DNA of 64,000 nucleotides from Deltaproteobacteria bacterium (GTDB taxonomy: Bacteria; Myxococcota_A; Polyangia; Haliangiales; Haliangiaceae), in contig JACCRC010000559.1 in assembly GCA_013813765.1 (NCBI GenBank), positions 31,324 through 95,323 on the forward strand, in the 5' to 3' direction. The translations under genes were made by a program, and so were the position numbers. The number at the start of each line of letters is the position of its first letter. Position 1 is the stretch's first letter. Shown here in pieces: positions 1-10,142 of the stretch. Below the pieces are notes generated by a model. That model saw only the letters and a list, made by a program, of their open reading frames with translations, had not been told where the DNA came from and did no database searches.

Positions 1-2
1 AC

Positions 3-656
3 ATGCGCCTCGCGCGGCGCTCGCGCGTGATCCTCGACATCGGTGCCGCGGAGGGCGTGTATGCGATCCTGGCGGCCGCGGCGAATCCCGATGCGCGCGT
101 GCTCGCGTTCGAACCGGGGAGTGGTGCTGCGGCGCGTACTCGACGCAACATCGAGCTCAATCTGCCGCTGACTCGCAACGTCGAGCTCCACGATGTCGCG
201 CTGGGGGACGAGGACGGCGAGGCCACGCTCTACGTTGCAGGTGAGACTGGTGGTACCAGCTCGCTCAATCCCGAGTTCCGATCGGAGCGGCGCGAGCAGC
301 GCGTGAGCGTTCACACTGCCGATTCGTTCCTCGCGAAGCTCGCGATCGACCGCGTCGACCTCGTGAAGATCGACACCGAGTCGACGGAGCCCGCGGTGCT
401 TCGCGGTCTACGAAAACGTCTCCACTCCGACCGGCCCGACGTGATCTGTGAGGTTCTTCGCGGCCGCACGGAGCGCGCCCTCGAGGAGATCCTCGCACCA
501 CTTTCGTATCGCTACTACTGGCTGTCCGACCGAGGCCCCGTGCGCAGGGAGCGCCTGGAGGGCGATCCGACGTACCGACACCTGAACTTCCTGTTCTCCG
601 CCCGGCCCGAGGACGAGCTGCTGGCGAGCCTACGTGAGGCAACAGCTAGTCCGTGA
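3..656 (+). CDS. FkbM family methyltransferase (5' end probably outside window)
   Basis: The 217 visible residues contain the SAM-binding motif I (LDIGAAEG, about residues 11-18), the FEPG acidic strand end, and the DLVKIDTES segment typical of FkbM-type sugar O-methyltransferases. Motif I lies only about 10 residues from the first ATG. FkbM proteins usually have a longer N-terminus, so the true start is probably before base 1. It is likely to methylate a sugar hydroxyl in the adjacent polysaccharide locus; the substrate is unknown. Confidence 0.8.
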   Translation: MRLARRSRVILDIGAAEGVYAILAAAANPDARVLAFEPGSGAAARTRRNIELNLPLTRNVELHDVALGDEDGEATLYVAGETGGTSSLNPEFRSERREQRVSVHTADSFLAKLAIDRVDLVKIDTESTEPAVLRGLRKRLHSDRPDVICEVLRGRTERALEEILAPLSYRYYWLSDRGPVRRERLEGDPTYRHLNFLFSARPEDELLASLREATASP

Positions 657-719
657 TCGTCTGCACAGGGTGCGTGAGTACGGCGCATGACCGGGTGTTC
701 TGCGGTAGCTTAACGAGAT

Positions 720-2147
720 ATGAAGCGCTGGATTCTCATTTGCTTGACGGTTGGCGGGTGCGGCGATGACATCAAAGGGAAGCCCGACGCATCGATGCCA
801 GTCGATGCATCGGTGGACGCGCCCATGCAGATGGGTGTCGTGAACGTCAGCGCTCTGAACCACTACCTGACCGAGGCCGGTGACGCGACCGCGCCGGCGA
901 TGGGCTACCAGATCATCGACAGCACCGACCGGGTGATCACGCCCAGCACGGGTGCGAATGGCAATCTGCAGTTCACGAACGTGGCGCCGGGCAACTACTT
1001 CCTCTGCGACGTCAGCTTCATCACGCGCGTGAACTGCGTGCAGGGCAGCAGCTCGGTGCTCGATGTCAGCCGCTACCTCGCGGGGCGCCCGAACTTCGCG
1101 AAGGCCAGCGCCGGCACGACCCTGAACCTCACGATGACCGGACTCACGGCCTCTGCGGGCCCGAACGAGTTCATCGACCTGCGTACGCTCAACGTCAACT
1201 ACATCGAGTACCCGGGGTCACCGCCCGCGGGTACCGTGCTCTTCCAGTCCCTCAACTACAAGGACTTCGGTCTCCTGCAGCCGGCCGACGTCATGCGCGC
1301 CACGCAGCTCGTGACGAAGACGTCGGGCAGCGAGACGTACGTCGCCGCGGTTCGGTCCGGGTCGACGACCGGTATCACGATGGCCGACGCACAGCCGACA
1401 ACTGCCATGGTGAACCTCAGCACCGAGCTGCCGCAGGACACCACGCGCACCTTCAATCTGCGCCGCACGCAGTTCGCGAACGTCGCGGGTAGCCCGGGTC
1501 CCGGCTTCACGTACCTGCAGCTCGATCTCAACGGCTGGTCCGAGGCGCGCCCGTATAACTACCAACCGTGGGTGTTCTGGTACACCGGCGCCGGCAACGA
1601 GACGATGGATCTGCCGCTGACGGTGACCTATGGCGATCCTACGCCGTCAAACTACGTCGACACGTTCGAGGCGGCGTTCTGGTTCCAGAACACCATCACC
1701 GCCCCGGGCGCAACGTCGGGCGGCGTCGTGCAGACGTTCGTCGCGACCTACCGTCCGTCATCGGAGCTCACGGGTGACGTCACACCGAAGCTGAGCCGCG
1801 TCACCGGCCTCAAGGTCAACGGCATGGACGCCACCGTGTCGCAGTCCAACCTCACCGTGACGCCGACGGTCAGCTGGACCCCGCCGAGCCTCGGCACGGC
1901 GACGCACTACCAGGTGTACGTGTATCGCGTGATCAATCAGGCCGGTGCCTCGATCATCAGCGTCGACGGCGTGTTCACCACCACGAACACGTCGATGCGC
2001 GTCCCGCCGATGTTCATCAGGCCGGGCGAGCCCTTCATGATCGGCGTCCGCGCCTACATGGTACCGGGCTACGATCCGCTCAAGCCGTTCGCGCGGCCCA
2101 CGCACTACGACCTCGCCGATACGATCAGCACGATCCTGACGCCCTAG
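720..2147 (+). CDS. Putative lipoprotein of unknown function
   Basis: A 475-residue protein opening with a short hydrophobic signal ending in VGGC (Cys14), a likely lipobox. A low-complexity DASMPVDASVDAP linker follows, a pattern common in myxobacterial lipoproteins. The rest is Thr/Ser/Asn-rich and beta-strand-like, with a fibronectin-like stretch near the C-terminus (TPTVSWTPPSLGTATHYQVYVYR). I recognise no enzymatic motif. It is probably exported and anchored to a membrane. Its 3' end overlaps the convergent glycosyltransferase gene by 23 bp. Confidence 0.7.
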   Translation: MKRWILICLTVGGCGDDIKGKPDASMPVDASVDAPMQMGVVNVSALNHYLTEAGDATAPAMGYQIIDSTDRVITPSTGANGNLQFTNVAPGNYFLCDVSFITRVNCVQGSSSVLDVSRYLAGRPNFAKASAGTTLNLTMTGLTASAGPNEFIDLRTLNVNYIEYPGSPPAGTVLFQSLNYKDFGLLQPADVMRATQLVTKTSGSETYVAAVRSGSTTGITMADAQPTTAMVNLSTELPQDTTRTFNLRRTQFANVAGSPGPGFTYLQLDLNGWSEARPYNYQPWVFWYTGAGNETMDLPLTVTYGDPTPSNYVDTFEAAFWFQNTITAPGATSGGVVQTFVATYRPSSELTGDVTPKLSRVTGLKVNGMDATVSQSNLTVTPTVSWTPPSLGTATHYQVYVYRVINQAGASIISVDGVFTTTNTSMRVPPMFIRPGEPFMIGVRAYMVPGYDPLKPFARPTHYDLADTISTILTP

Positions 2148-3351
2148 GCGGAGACCTGCCGAGCACATCGTACTCGGCCAGGTACACGCGGATCTGCCGC
2201 TCGAGCGTGAACGCCTCCTCGAGCCGGCCTCGAGCGGCTCTCCCCATCGCGACGCGACGCGGTCCATCCGCGAGCAGCGCCGACACGGCCGCTGCCATGC
2301 GATCGGGCGCGCGCGGCGGCACGATGATGCCGTCGACGCCGTCGGTGATCGCCTCCGCCATCCCGCCGGCGGTGGTCGTCACGACCGGGAGCTCCATCGC
2401 CATCGCTTCGAGCGCGGCGTTGCTGAGGCCCTCGCTGAGGCTGGGCAGGAGGTACACGTCGCAGCGCTCGAGGGCCGCGCGCACCTCCGTCGAGCTCCGC
2501 TTCCCGGCGAACACGACGTGGTCATTCAGGCGCAGGTCGTCGGCTGAGAAGCGCAGGTGCTCCTCGTCGTGGCCGGCGCCGATGATCTCGTACTGTACGT
2601 CGAGGCCCTGGTCGACCAGCGCGCGGACCGCGATCAGCGCGAACTCGACGCCCTTCTTCCAGTGGAGACGGCCGGTCGACAGCAAGCGGTACGGTCCCGC
2701 GGTGCGAGCAACATATGGCGTGCTGCGCTTGAACCGCGAGATGTCGATCGCCGGGCGGTTGATGAACGCGCGGTCCAGCTCGAGCCCGTAGCGCAGGCAG
2801 GTGGTGCGCATGTCCTCCGAGACGCAGTGCACGCGGTCGACGATCCCGAAGATCTTCCGCAGCGCTCCCGCCCGCTCGGGAACCGCGAGCGGTGTGATCT
2901 GTTCGGCCGCCCCGCGACAGCTCGTGACCAGACGAGATCCAGCGAGTAGTGGCAGCGCATCGATCCAGGCGATCGCCAGGCCGCTGTACTCGAAGTGAAC
3001 GATGTCGAAGCCAGCGAGCGGCATCGCGAGCAGCCACGCGCGGAACGCACGACGGTTCAGGCCGTAGAGCTTGCGCGCCCGCTGCCACAGCGCGATGTCG
3101 CGAGCCCCGGCCCCGCTGAGGTGACCTGCGAGCCGGCCGAGGCTCGTGCCCGCCGAGCCGCTGAGGATCGCCTGCACGATCGGACCGTCGTACTTGAGCC
3201 CGTCGAAGTCAGAGAACATGTGCCCATCGCGCGAGGGCCGCGCCGCGATCACGGTGACGTCGAGCCCGGCCGCACGCAGGCCGGCCGCGTGGTTGTAGAT
3301 AAAGGTCTCGGAGACCGACGGAAACGCGTTAGTGACGAGTGCGATCTTCAT
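2125..3351 (-). CDS. Glycosyltransferase family 4
   Basis: 408 residues from the ATG at 3351 (MKIALVTNAFPSVSETF). The frame is open 25 codons further upstream, but that stretch overlaps asnB and lacks family similarity. The fold is GT-B: an N-terminal acceptor domain, then the GT4 donor signature STGRLHWKKG, and the ExxxxxxxE-type motif in LLPSLSEGLSNAALEAMAMELPVV. It probably adds a sugar to the polysaccharide repeat unit at the inner membrane. It overlaps the end of asnB by 23 bp, so the two are probably co-transcribed. Confidence 0.88.
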   Translation of the reverse strand: MKIALVTNAFPSVSETFIYNHAAGLRAAGLDVTVIAARPSRDGHMFSDFDGLKYDGPIVQAILSGSAGTSLGRLAGHLSGAGARDIALWQRARKLYGLNRRAFRAWLLAMPLAGFDIVHFEYSGLAIAWIDALPLLAGSRLVTSCRGAAEQITPLAVPERAGALRKIFGIVDRVHCVSEDMRTTCLRYGLELDRAFINRPAIDISRFKRSTPYVARTAGPYRLLSTGRLHWKKGVEFALIAVRALVDQGLDVQYEIIGAGHDEEHLRFSADDLRLNDHVVFAGKRSSTEVRAALERCDVYLLPSLSEGLSNAALEAMAMELPVVTTTAGGMAEAITDGVDGIIVPPRAPDRMAAAVSALLADGPRRVAMGRAARGRLEEAFTLERQIRVYLAEYDVLGRSPPRASGSC

Positions 3352-5200
3352 CCGGATTTCCGTGCTTGCGATTCCATAGCGCGAGCGACAGCAGGAGCCA
3401 TAGCCCCCAGGCCTTCGTATTGTCACCGGCCTCGAGCCGAGCGTAGATCGTCTCGATCGCTCCAGCGCGCACCGGAAGGCCCAGGAAGTGTGTCCGCGAG
3501 AGCAGCAGCTCGCGTACGAGCGGCTTCAGTGCGGTACGTAGCCAGTCCGCCATCGGCACCTCGAAGCCGCGCTTCTTCGTCGTCTGTCGTGCCACGCGGC
3601 GTGCGAGCGCGCGGCGCAGCGGCTGCTTGCCGATGCGGGTGCGGAGATCGAGGCAGGATTGCCAGTCGGTCGCCCACGCCACCTCGATCACGGCCCGGTC
3701 GAGCAGCGGTACGCGGACCTCGAGTGACTCGTGCATGCTCGCACGATCGACCTTCGCGAGGACGCGCGCGAGATGGAACCGGAACTCGTTCCAGCGCGCC
3801 CACTGCGCGACGAGATCCGGGTCGGTCTCGTTGCACTCGAACTGCGTGAAGTCGCGCGGCAGGTCGGGCAGGGAAGGGAACACCGAAGCCAGATCGCGCT
3901 CCGCCATCAGCGTGTGCTTGCGCTGGTAGAGGCGGCCGATCGAATCGAAACGCAGGACGTCGCGCGTGGCCGCGCCGCGGTTGGTCAGGCGACGCTTCGC
4001 GATGGCCGCCACTCGCAGCGGGCGCGGCCAGGCGAAGTACTTCGCCTGCTCGATCGTGGTGGCGAACCGGCTCGGATATCCCCAGAACAGCTCGTCTCCG
4101 CCGTCTCCCGAGAGCACGACCTTCACCTGCCTGCGGGCGATCCGGCTGACGAGCAGGGTGGGGAACATCGAGTAGTCGGCGGTCGGCTCGGTTGCGGCCT
4201 CGATGACATCGTCGAGCAGCGTCAGCACGTGGCTCGTGGTCACGCGCTCGAGCACGTGCTGGAGACCCGCCTCGCGCGCGTACATCCGCGCGTCGTCACC
4301 TTCGTTCAGCTCCGCGCGCTCCACCTCGATCGTGAAGGCATGCAGCGGCTTCGCGTGCCGCGCCGCTTCCAGCGCGACCAGCGGTGAGTCGATGCCGCCC
4401 GAGAGGAGCACCCCGATCGGCACGTCCGACACGAGCTGCCGCTTCACTGCCGCGACCACGGCAGCATCGCAGGCTTCGATCGCTTCCTCGCCACGCAAGG
4501 TGGGCACCTGCTTGCGCGGGAGCTCGAAAAACCTGCCCGTACGCTCGCTGCCCTTCACATCGATCTCGAGCCACTGACCGGGCTCGAGCTGACGTGTGCC
4601 GCGGTGCAAGCCATAGGGCGCCGGAACGAAGCCGAACCGGAGGTAGAGTCCGAGCACGCCCGGATCCACGGCGGCATCGCGGCACCAGGGGTGCGCGCGG
4701 ATCTGATCGTGCTGCGATGCGAACACGATACCCCGCGCGGTGCGGGCGTAGTGCAGTGGCTTGATGCCAGCGTGATCGCGCGCGAGCAGGAGCCGCTGTT
4801 CGCGGACGCTGTAGAACGCGAGCGCGAACATTCCGTTGAGCCGATCGAGGCCTGCGGTGCCCCACTCGCGAAGCGCGAGCAACAGCACCTCGGCATCCCC
4901 GCTCGAACGCGGACGATGCCCGTGCGCCGCGAGCGCCTCGCGAACCTCGCGGAAGTTGTAGATCTCGCCGTTGAACACGAGCACGTGCTCGCTGTCCTGC
5001 GCGAGCATTGGCTGGTGGCCGGCTGGGCTCACGTCGAGGATCGAGAGCCGGCGAAACCCGAGTGCGCAGCGGCGATCGGACCAGAAGCCCTCATCGTCAG
5101 GACCTCGACGCGCCATCCGCGACGTCAGCTCGCGGATCGGACCCGTCAGCTCGCCAGCGGGCATCTCCTCGAACGCCAGGGCTCCGATCAGGCCACACAC
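3329..5200 (-). CDS. asnB: Asparagine synthase (glutamine-hydrolysing) family protein
   Basis: The start was set at the GTG at 5200 because the next codon is Cys. Class II amidotransferases need an N-terminal catalytic Cys after Met removal (CGLIGALAF). The 623 residues comprise an N-terminal glutaminase domain (RRGPDDEGFW, FNGEIYNF) and a C-terminal synthetase domain with the PP-loop LLSGGIDS. Such proteins in polysaccharide clusters often amidate uronic acids rather than make free asparagine. That role is inferred from context. Confidence 0.88.
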   Translation of the reverse strand: MCGLIGALAFEEMPAGELTGPIRELTSRMARRGPDDEGFWSDRRCALGFRRLSILDVSPAGHQPMLAQDSEHVLVFNGEIYNFREVREALAAHGHRPRSSGDAEVLLLALREWGTAGLDRLNGMFALAFYSVREQRLLLARDHAGIKPLHYARTARGIVFASQHDQIRAHPWCRDAAVDPGVLGLYLRFGFVPAPYGLHRGTRQLEPGQWLEIDVKGSERTGRFFELPRKQVPTLRGEEAIEACDAAVVAAVKRQLVSDVPIGVLLSGGIDSPLVALEAARHAKPLHAFTIEVERAELNEGDDARMYAREAGLQHVLERVTTSHVLTLLDDVIEAATEPTADYSMFPTLLVSRIARRQVKVVLSGDGGDELFWGYPSRFATTIEQAKYFAWPRPLRVAAIAKRRLTNRGAATRDVLRFDSIGRLYQRKHTLMAERDLASVFPSLPDLPRDFTQFECNETDPDLVAQWARWNEFRFHLARVLAKVDRASMHESLEVRVPLLDRAVIEVAWATDWQSCLDLRTRIGKQPLRRALARRVARQTTKKRGFEVPMADWLRTALKPLVRELLLSRTHFLGLPVRAGAIETIYARLEAGDNTKAWGLWLLLSLALWNRKHGNPDEDRTRH

Positions 5201-5223
5201 GCGGAACGCGAACGATAGCCCGA

Positions 5224-5943
5224 CTACTGCCGTCGCGCGACGACGACATAGCCGAGAGTGGTGACCGCGCTCGATCCGATCAGGCCTGCCGCGCGTGGGG
5301 AGAGCCGCTCTGCTGCGCTGGCGCCGAACGCGACGATGCGCTGCGGTGCCACCACCGCGGCTCCGAGCACCGCACGCTGTGCCAGCGCCGGTACGCGCAG
5401 CGCCTTCATGGAGCGTCGCGTGATTCGATTCACGAGCTTCGCCGTGAGATCGCACACGACCGAGACCGCGCCGCCGCGCCGGATCAACTCGACCGGCTCG
5501 AGCCCCGCCGCCCCGAGCAGCTGGCGCAGCCCGTGCTCGGTGAAGCGATAGTAGTCGTGCGGCTGCTCGTGAATGCCGTAGAGGAATGGCACCGAGAGGA
5601 TCACGTGTCCACCCGAGCGCACGACGCGCGAGAGCTCGCCGATCACGCGACCTGGATCACGGACGTGCTCGAGGACCTCGGTGCACAGGACCGTGTCGAA
5701 GCTCGCCGCCGCGAATGGCAGCGCGCCCGCATCCGCGTAGACGTCGATCGCGTGCTTTTGATGAAGCGTGCTCGGCCAGTCGCACGTCATGTGCAGCTCG
5801 ACGTCGAAGAAGCCGCGGTACGGAGCCTCACCGCAGCCCACGTCGAGGAGGTCGCCGCGGCCGTAGCGGCGCGTGAGCTCGAGTGCGCGCCGGAGCCACC
5901 AGGTCGACAACCAGCTCGAGGCGGCGGGCTGCCCACGCTCCAT
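5224..5943 (-). CDS. Class I SAM-dependent methyltransferase (Methyltransf_11 type)
   Basis: 239 residues with motif I LLDVGCGEAPYRG (about 32-44), the post-I acidic segment, and TEVLEHVRDPGRVIGELSRVVRSGG, typical of small-molecule or sugar methyltransferases. The C-terminus carries hydrophobic stretches. It lies 23 bp upstream of asnB on the same strand and diverges from the family 2 glycosyltransferase, with 26 bp between the two starts. The substrate is unknown. Confidence 0.85.
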   Translation of the reverse strand: MERGQPAASSWLSTWWLRRALELTRRYGRGDLLDVGCGEAPYRGFFDVELHMTCDWPSTLHQKHAIDVYADAGALPFAAASFDTVLCTEVLEHVRDPGRVIGELSRVVRSGGHVILSVPFLYGIHEQPHDYYRFTEHGLRQLLGAAGLEPVELIRRGGAVSVVCDLTAKLVNRITRRSMKALRVPALAQRAVLGAAVVAPQRIVAFGASAAERLSPRAAGLIGSSAVTTLGYVVVARRQ

Positions 5944-5969
5944 CAGTCGCTATCATAGGGCGGAACCCG

Positions 5970-6875
5970 ATGCTAAGGTCGCCGCGAGTGCCGGGTTCTT
6001 CTCCGACGGTGAGTATCGGCTTGCCGGTCTACAACGGTGAGGCGTTCGTCGCCGCTGCCATCGACTCGCTGCTCGCTCAGGACCACGCCGATCTCGAGCT
6101 CGTGATCAGCGACAACGCATCCACGGACCGCACTCCGATGATCTGCGAGGACTACGCGCGCCGCGATCCCCGCGTGCGGTTCTCCCGCAATGACACGAAC
6201 ATCGGTCCGAACCGAAACTTCTTGCGTGTGCTCGAGCTCTCGAGCGGCGAGCACTTCATGTGGGCCTCGCACGACGACGTGTGGGCGCCGGACTACGTGA
6301 AGCTGTTGCTCGCGGGGTTCGCGGCCGGAGACAGCGTCGCGCTCTCCGCGGGGCGCACGGTGTACATGACCGAGGAGGGCGAGCCGTCCACCGTGCCATC
6401 GGCGAGCGCTCCCCCGGAGCACGTCGAGAGCGCACCGGAGGTCACTCGCTTGTTGCTGCAGCAGCACGCCACGAGCTGGTTCTACGGCCTGTTCCGGCGC
6501 ACCGTCGCGATCGAGCTCATGGAGCTGTTGCGCGACGTTCCGGTGTGGGGCGGCGATCTGATGATCCTGCTGCGGCTATGCCTGCGCTATCCGGTGGTCG
6601 GCGACGACCGTGCGATCATTCACAAGCGCCTGCGCACGCACACCTCGCATCAGCCGAAGACGCCGCGCGAGTGGGTGCGCTGGCAGCGGACGTTCGCGGC
6701 GGGAATGCTGCGCGAGGTCGCGTCTGCACGGCTGCCTCTGCCAGAGGCGACCGCCGTGCTCGGGCACCTGGTGCCGTTCCTGCGCAAGATCCTGTTCCGG
6801 AAGGGTGCGAAAGGGACCGCACTGATGTGGCTGCGTGCGGCGTATCAGCTCGGGCAAGGACGAGATCACGCATGA
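5970..6875 (+). CDS. Glycosyltransferase family 2
   Basis: 301 residues from ATG 5970; an in-frame GTG at 5988 is an alternative start. The GT-A core begins almost at once: SIGLPVYNGE, then SDNASTDRT and the metal-binding-like SHDDVWAP. It is the first gene of a four-gene plus-strand operon, with an ATGA overlap into the next. It probably transfers a sugar to a lipid-linked intermediate on the cytoplasmic face. Confidence 0.88.
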   Translation: MLRSPRVPGSSPTVSIGLPVYNGEAFVAAAIDSLLAQDHADLELVISDNASTDRTPMICEDYARRDPRVRFSRNDTNIGPNRNFLRVLELSSGEHFMWASHDDVWAPDYVKLLLAGFAAGDSVALSAGRTVYMTEEGEPSTVPSASAPPEHVESAPEVTRLLLQQHATSWFYGLFRRTVAIELMELLRDVPVWGGDLMILLRLCLRYPVVGDDRAIIHKRLRTHTSHQPKTPREWVRWQRTFAAGMLREVASARLPLPEATAVLGHLVPFLRKILFRKGAKGTALMWLRAAYQLGQGRDHA

Positions 6876-8059
6876 GGCTCCTGAGCTTCTCGTCGGGACT
6901 GAGCATCTGCGGGATCGCCGACTACAACCGGCACCTGATGCCCGAGCTCGCGCGGCGCATGGACGCGGAGACGGTGAAGATTCCGATCGCGCGCGCGAGC
7001 CGCGACGACGTCAGGGGGCTGCTCGCGCTGCGCCGAGAGTTCACCTCGCTGGCAGCACGGGCCGATTCCTTCGACGTCGCGCTCGTGCACTTGGTCACCC
7101 GGTACTGGAACGGTGTGCGCCCCGTCGAGAACATGTTCCCCGCGTTCCTCAACCGGCTGAAGCGGCCGATGATCCTCGTGCTGCACGAGTGGCCCACGAT
7201 CCCGCAGGTGCACCACTATGCTGGTGCACTGCCCGCACGGCTCGCGAAGCGAGCGCTGACGTCGGCGTGGCTCGCGCATGAGGTCGGTCAGCTCGATTAC
7301 GTGCGGTGGCTCGAGCGCGACATGTTCCGCCGCGCGAGTAGGATCGTCGTGCACACGACGGAGCTTCGCGACCGGCTGACGGCGACGGGAATTCCCTCGG
7401 GCACCATCTCGGTGCAGCGCTTCCCGCTGCACGAGATGCCCGCGCCGGCGTGGTCCACTGACGAGGTGCTCGACCGCTTCGGGCTACGCGGCAAGCGAGC
7501 GCTGCTGCTGCTCGGGTACCCAATCGAGCGCAAGGGGTTCGATCTCGCCGTGCGAGCGCTCGCGAAGCTGCCGCCGGATGTCGTGCTGTTCCTCGTGTGT
7601 CCCCAGCAAGACCCCGGGCAGCGCGCCAACGTCGAGACGTTGGGTGCGCTCGCCCGGGAGCAGGGCGTGGCGGATCGGCTGATCACCTCCGACTACCTCG
7701 ACGACGCGCAGCTCGCCTCGGTCTTCCACGCCGTGACGATGGCGCTGTCGCCGTTCCGCAGCGTGACGGGGTCGAGCTCGCTCGCGCACTTCCTCGCCGC
7801 GGGCGTGCCGGTCGTCGCGTCGGATCTGCCACCGATCCGCCGCGCGCTCGAGGATGGCGCAGGGATCCGCGTATTTCCCGCGGGTGAGGCCGGCGAGCTC
7901 GCGCGAGTGATCGCCGGCGCGCTCGCCGAGCCGGGTGCGCTTGCGGCCATGCGATCGGCGAACGCGCGCTACGGCGACGAGACCTCGTTCGCCGCGCTGG
8001 CGGATACGATCGCGGGGCTCGCCGAGGACGTGACTCGCAAGCGGCGGGTTGCACCATGA
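6872..8059 (+). CDS. Glycosyltransferase family 4
   Basis: 395 residues starting MRLLSFSSGLSICGIADYN. The ATG overlaps the preceding stop (ATGA), which fixes the start over longer upstream frames. The Rossmann donor domain carries LLGYPIERKGFDLAVRAL and a C-terminal SPFRSVTGSSSLAHFLAAGVPVVASDLP segment typical of GT4 enzymes. It is translationally coupled to genes on both sides. Confidence 0.88.
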   Translation: MRLLSFSSGLSICGIADYNRHLMPELARRMDAETVKIPIARASRDDVRGLLALRREFTSLAARADSFDVALVHLVTRYWNGVRPVENMFPAFLNRLKRPMILVLHEWPTIPQVHHYAGALPARLAKRALTSAWLAHEVGQLDYVRWLERDMFRRASRIVVHTTELRDRLTATGIPSGTISVQRFPLHEMPAPAWSTDEVLDRFGLRGKRALLLLGYPIERKGFDLAVRALAKLPPDVVLFLVCPQQDPGQRANVETLGALAREQGVADRLITSDYLDDAQLASVFHAVTMALSPFRSVTGSSSLAHFLAAGVPVVASDLPPIRRALEDGAGIRVFPAGEAGELARVIAGALAEPGALAAMRSANARYGDETSFAALADTIAGLAEDVTRKRRVAP

Positions 8060-9267
8060 AGATCCTGCACCTCGTCCACAACTACTATCCGTCGATCGGC
8101 GGAAGTCAGCTGCTGATCCAGAAGCTGTCGGAAGGCTTCGTCGCGCGCCACCGCGACGACGTCACCGTGTTCACGACGAACGCGATCAAGAGCCCCAGCT
8201 TCTCGCAGAACGAGCTGATCCCCGTCGGAGACGAGCAGCTGAACGGTGTGCGCGTGCGGCGGTTTCCATTCTGGCGCAGACCACTTCCACTGCTGAAACG
8301 GCTGAAGAAGCTCGCCGAGCTCGCGCCGCTCCGAGTGCGCGAGTACCTCGAGCCGATCACGGCAGGCCCGATCTCCCCCGCGATGTATCGCGAGACCGAG
8401 CGCGCGGATGTCGATGTGGTCGGCTGCATGTCGTTCCCGTTCCTGCAGATGTACTACCCGCGGCGCAAGAACCGCCGCATCGTCCTGTTCGGTGCGCTCC
8501 ACATTCGCGACGGTCACGTCGCAGCCCCGATGCTGCGAGCGATCGAGAACGCCGACGCGTACATCGCCTTCACGCAGTTCGAGGCAGACACGCTCGTGAA
8601 GAACGGGGCGCGCCCGGATCGCCTGCACGTCGTCGGACTCGGCGTCGACGTCGCGGACTCTGCCGTCGCGAATGGCCGCGAGATCCGCGCGCGGTTCGCG
8701 ATCGGCGACGCTCCGGTCGTGGGCTTCATCGGCCGTCAGGCGCCCCACAAGGGCTGCGACACGCTGGTCCGCGCGATGACCCTCGTCTGGGCGCAGCGAC
8801 CCGACGCGTATCTCCTCCTCGCCGGGGGACGGACCGCGTACTCGCCGCGGATCGATGCGCTGGTCGCCGAGCTGCCGGCCGATCGGCGCGCGCGCGTGAT
8901 CGTCGTCAATGACTTCACCGATGCCGAGAAGCCCTCGTGGTACGCGGCGTGCGACGTGTTTGTCACCGTGTCTACCGACGAGTCGTTCGGGCTCTCGTTC
9001 GTCGAGGCGTGGGCGGCGCAGAAGCCGGTGATCGGTGGGCGGATCGGCGCGATCGAGTGCGTGATCCGAGAGGGCGAGGACGGGCTCCTGGTCCCGTGCA
9101 ATGACCCTCCCGCGCTCGCGACCGAGATCGCGAAGCTCCTGGGTGACGCAGGGCTCCGCGCGCGGCTCGCGAAGGCCGGTCACGCGAAGGTGCGGGCCGA
9201 GCACGACTGGCCTATGGTCGTGGACCGCATCCGGCGCATCTACGAAGGAACGCTGACCGCACCATGA
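8056..9267 (+). CDS. Glycosyltransferase family 4
   Basis: 403 residues. The N-terminal MKILHLVHNYYPSIGGSQ is the glycine-rich acceptor loop common in GT4. The donor domain has GFIGRQAPHKGCDTLVRAM and STDESFGLSFVEAWAAQKPVIGG, which carries the conserved E-x7-E pattern. The gene overlaps both neighbours by 4 bp, as part of the 5970-10142 operon. Confidence 0.9.
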   Translation: MKILHLVHNYYPSIGGSQLLIQKLSEGFVARHRDDVTVFTTNAIKSPSFSQNELIPVGDEQLNGVRVRRFPFWRRPLPLLKRLKKLAELAPLRVREYLEPITAGPISPAMYRETERADVDVVGCMSFPFLQMYYPRRKNRRIVLFGALHIRDGHVAAPMLRAIENADAYIAFTQFEADTLVKNGARPDRLHVVGLGVDVADSAVANGREIRARFAIGDAPVVGFIGRQAPHKGCDTLVRAMTLVWAQRPDAYLLLAGGRTAYSPRIDALVAELPADRRARVIVVNDFTDAEKPSWYAACDVFVTVSTDESFGLSFVEAWAAQKPVIGGRIGAIECVIREGEDGLLVPCNDPPALATEIAKLLGDAGLRARLAKAGHAKVRAEHDWPMVVDRIRRIYEGTLTAP

Positions 9268-10142
9268 GCCGCAACACCCGGTCCCTGATCGCCGAGCTGA
9301 CGCCGCCGATCGTCGTGCGTCTCGCGCGGCAGATCGCGCCTGGGATGTTCTCCGCGAAGAAGCTCCTGCCGCGCTACATGGCCGGAAGGTTCGCCACGTA
9401 CGGCGAGGCGAGCCGCGCCGCCGGCGTTGGTTACGAGAGCGAGCAGATGGCGGATGCGGTCCTCGCGAAGACGCAGTCCTTCCGCGAGCTGCTCGCCGAG
9501 GGCAAGCTCGTCACCTCGACGTTCGATCGCGTCGCGATGGCGCTGATGGCCGTCGGTGACGTCGGACCGGAGCTCCGCGTGATCGACTTCGGCGGCGCGT
9601 TCGGCACGCACTACTGGATCGCGAAGTCACTGCTCGGCGACCGAGTGCGGCTGCGCTGGCACGTCGTCGAGACGCCGGTGGTGTGCGCACGCGGTGCGCA
9701 GCTCGCGAATGACGAGCTAAAGTTCTTCGACTCGCTCGATGCTGCGAAGCGAGCACTCGGTGAGCCGCACCTCGTGTACTCCGACGGCGTGCTGCACGCG
9801 CTGCCGGATCCCATCGATGCGCTGCGCCGATTGATCCAGTGCCGCGCGCGCTATCTCTGCCTGCGCCGGATCGGGACGACCGAGCCCGCGACGTTCACCG
9901 TGCTGCACATCCGGCTCTCGGATCACGAGCCCGATGTTCCGCTGCCGGCGTCGATCGAGGACGGTCCGAGCCCGCTCGCGCTCGCATGTCCCACGCGCGA
10001 CAGCGTCGAGCGCGCGCTCGGCGAGCGCTACACCATTCGCTACCGGTTCGGCGGCCCGTCGCAGGTCTATCCGCACGGAGACGTGACGGTGAGCATGTTC
10101 GGCTACTTCTGCGAGCTGAGCTCGGGCCAGTCGCGCCAGTAA
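9264..10142 (+). CDS. TIGR04325 family putative methyltransferase
   Basis: 292 residues. The FATYGEASRAAGVGYES segment and the later VIDFGGAFGTHYW motif I fit the TIGR04325/LIC12133 family of sugar-cluster methyltransferases. VYSDGVLHALPDPIDALRRL is the motif IV-like region. It closes the plus-strand operon. Its last 40 bp overlap the convergent WbqC-like gene. The function is inferred from family and context only. Confidence 0.75.
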   Translation: MSRNTRSLIAELTPPIVVRLARQIAPGMFSAKKLLPRYMAGRFATYGEASRAAGVGYESEQMADAVLAKTQSFRELLAEGKLVTSTFDRVAMALMAVGDVGPELRVIDFGGAFGTHYWIAKSLLGDRVRLRWHVVETPVVCARGAQLANDELKFFDSLDAAKRALGEPHLVYSDGVLHALPDPIDALRRLIQCRARYLCLRRIGTTEPATFTVLHIRLSDHEPDVPLPASIEDGPSPLALACPTRDSVERALGERYTIRYRFGGPSQVYPHGDVTVSMFGYFCELSSGQSRQ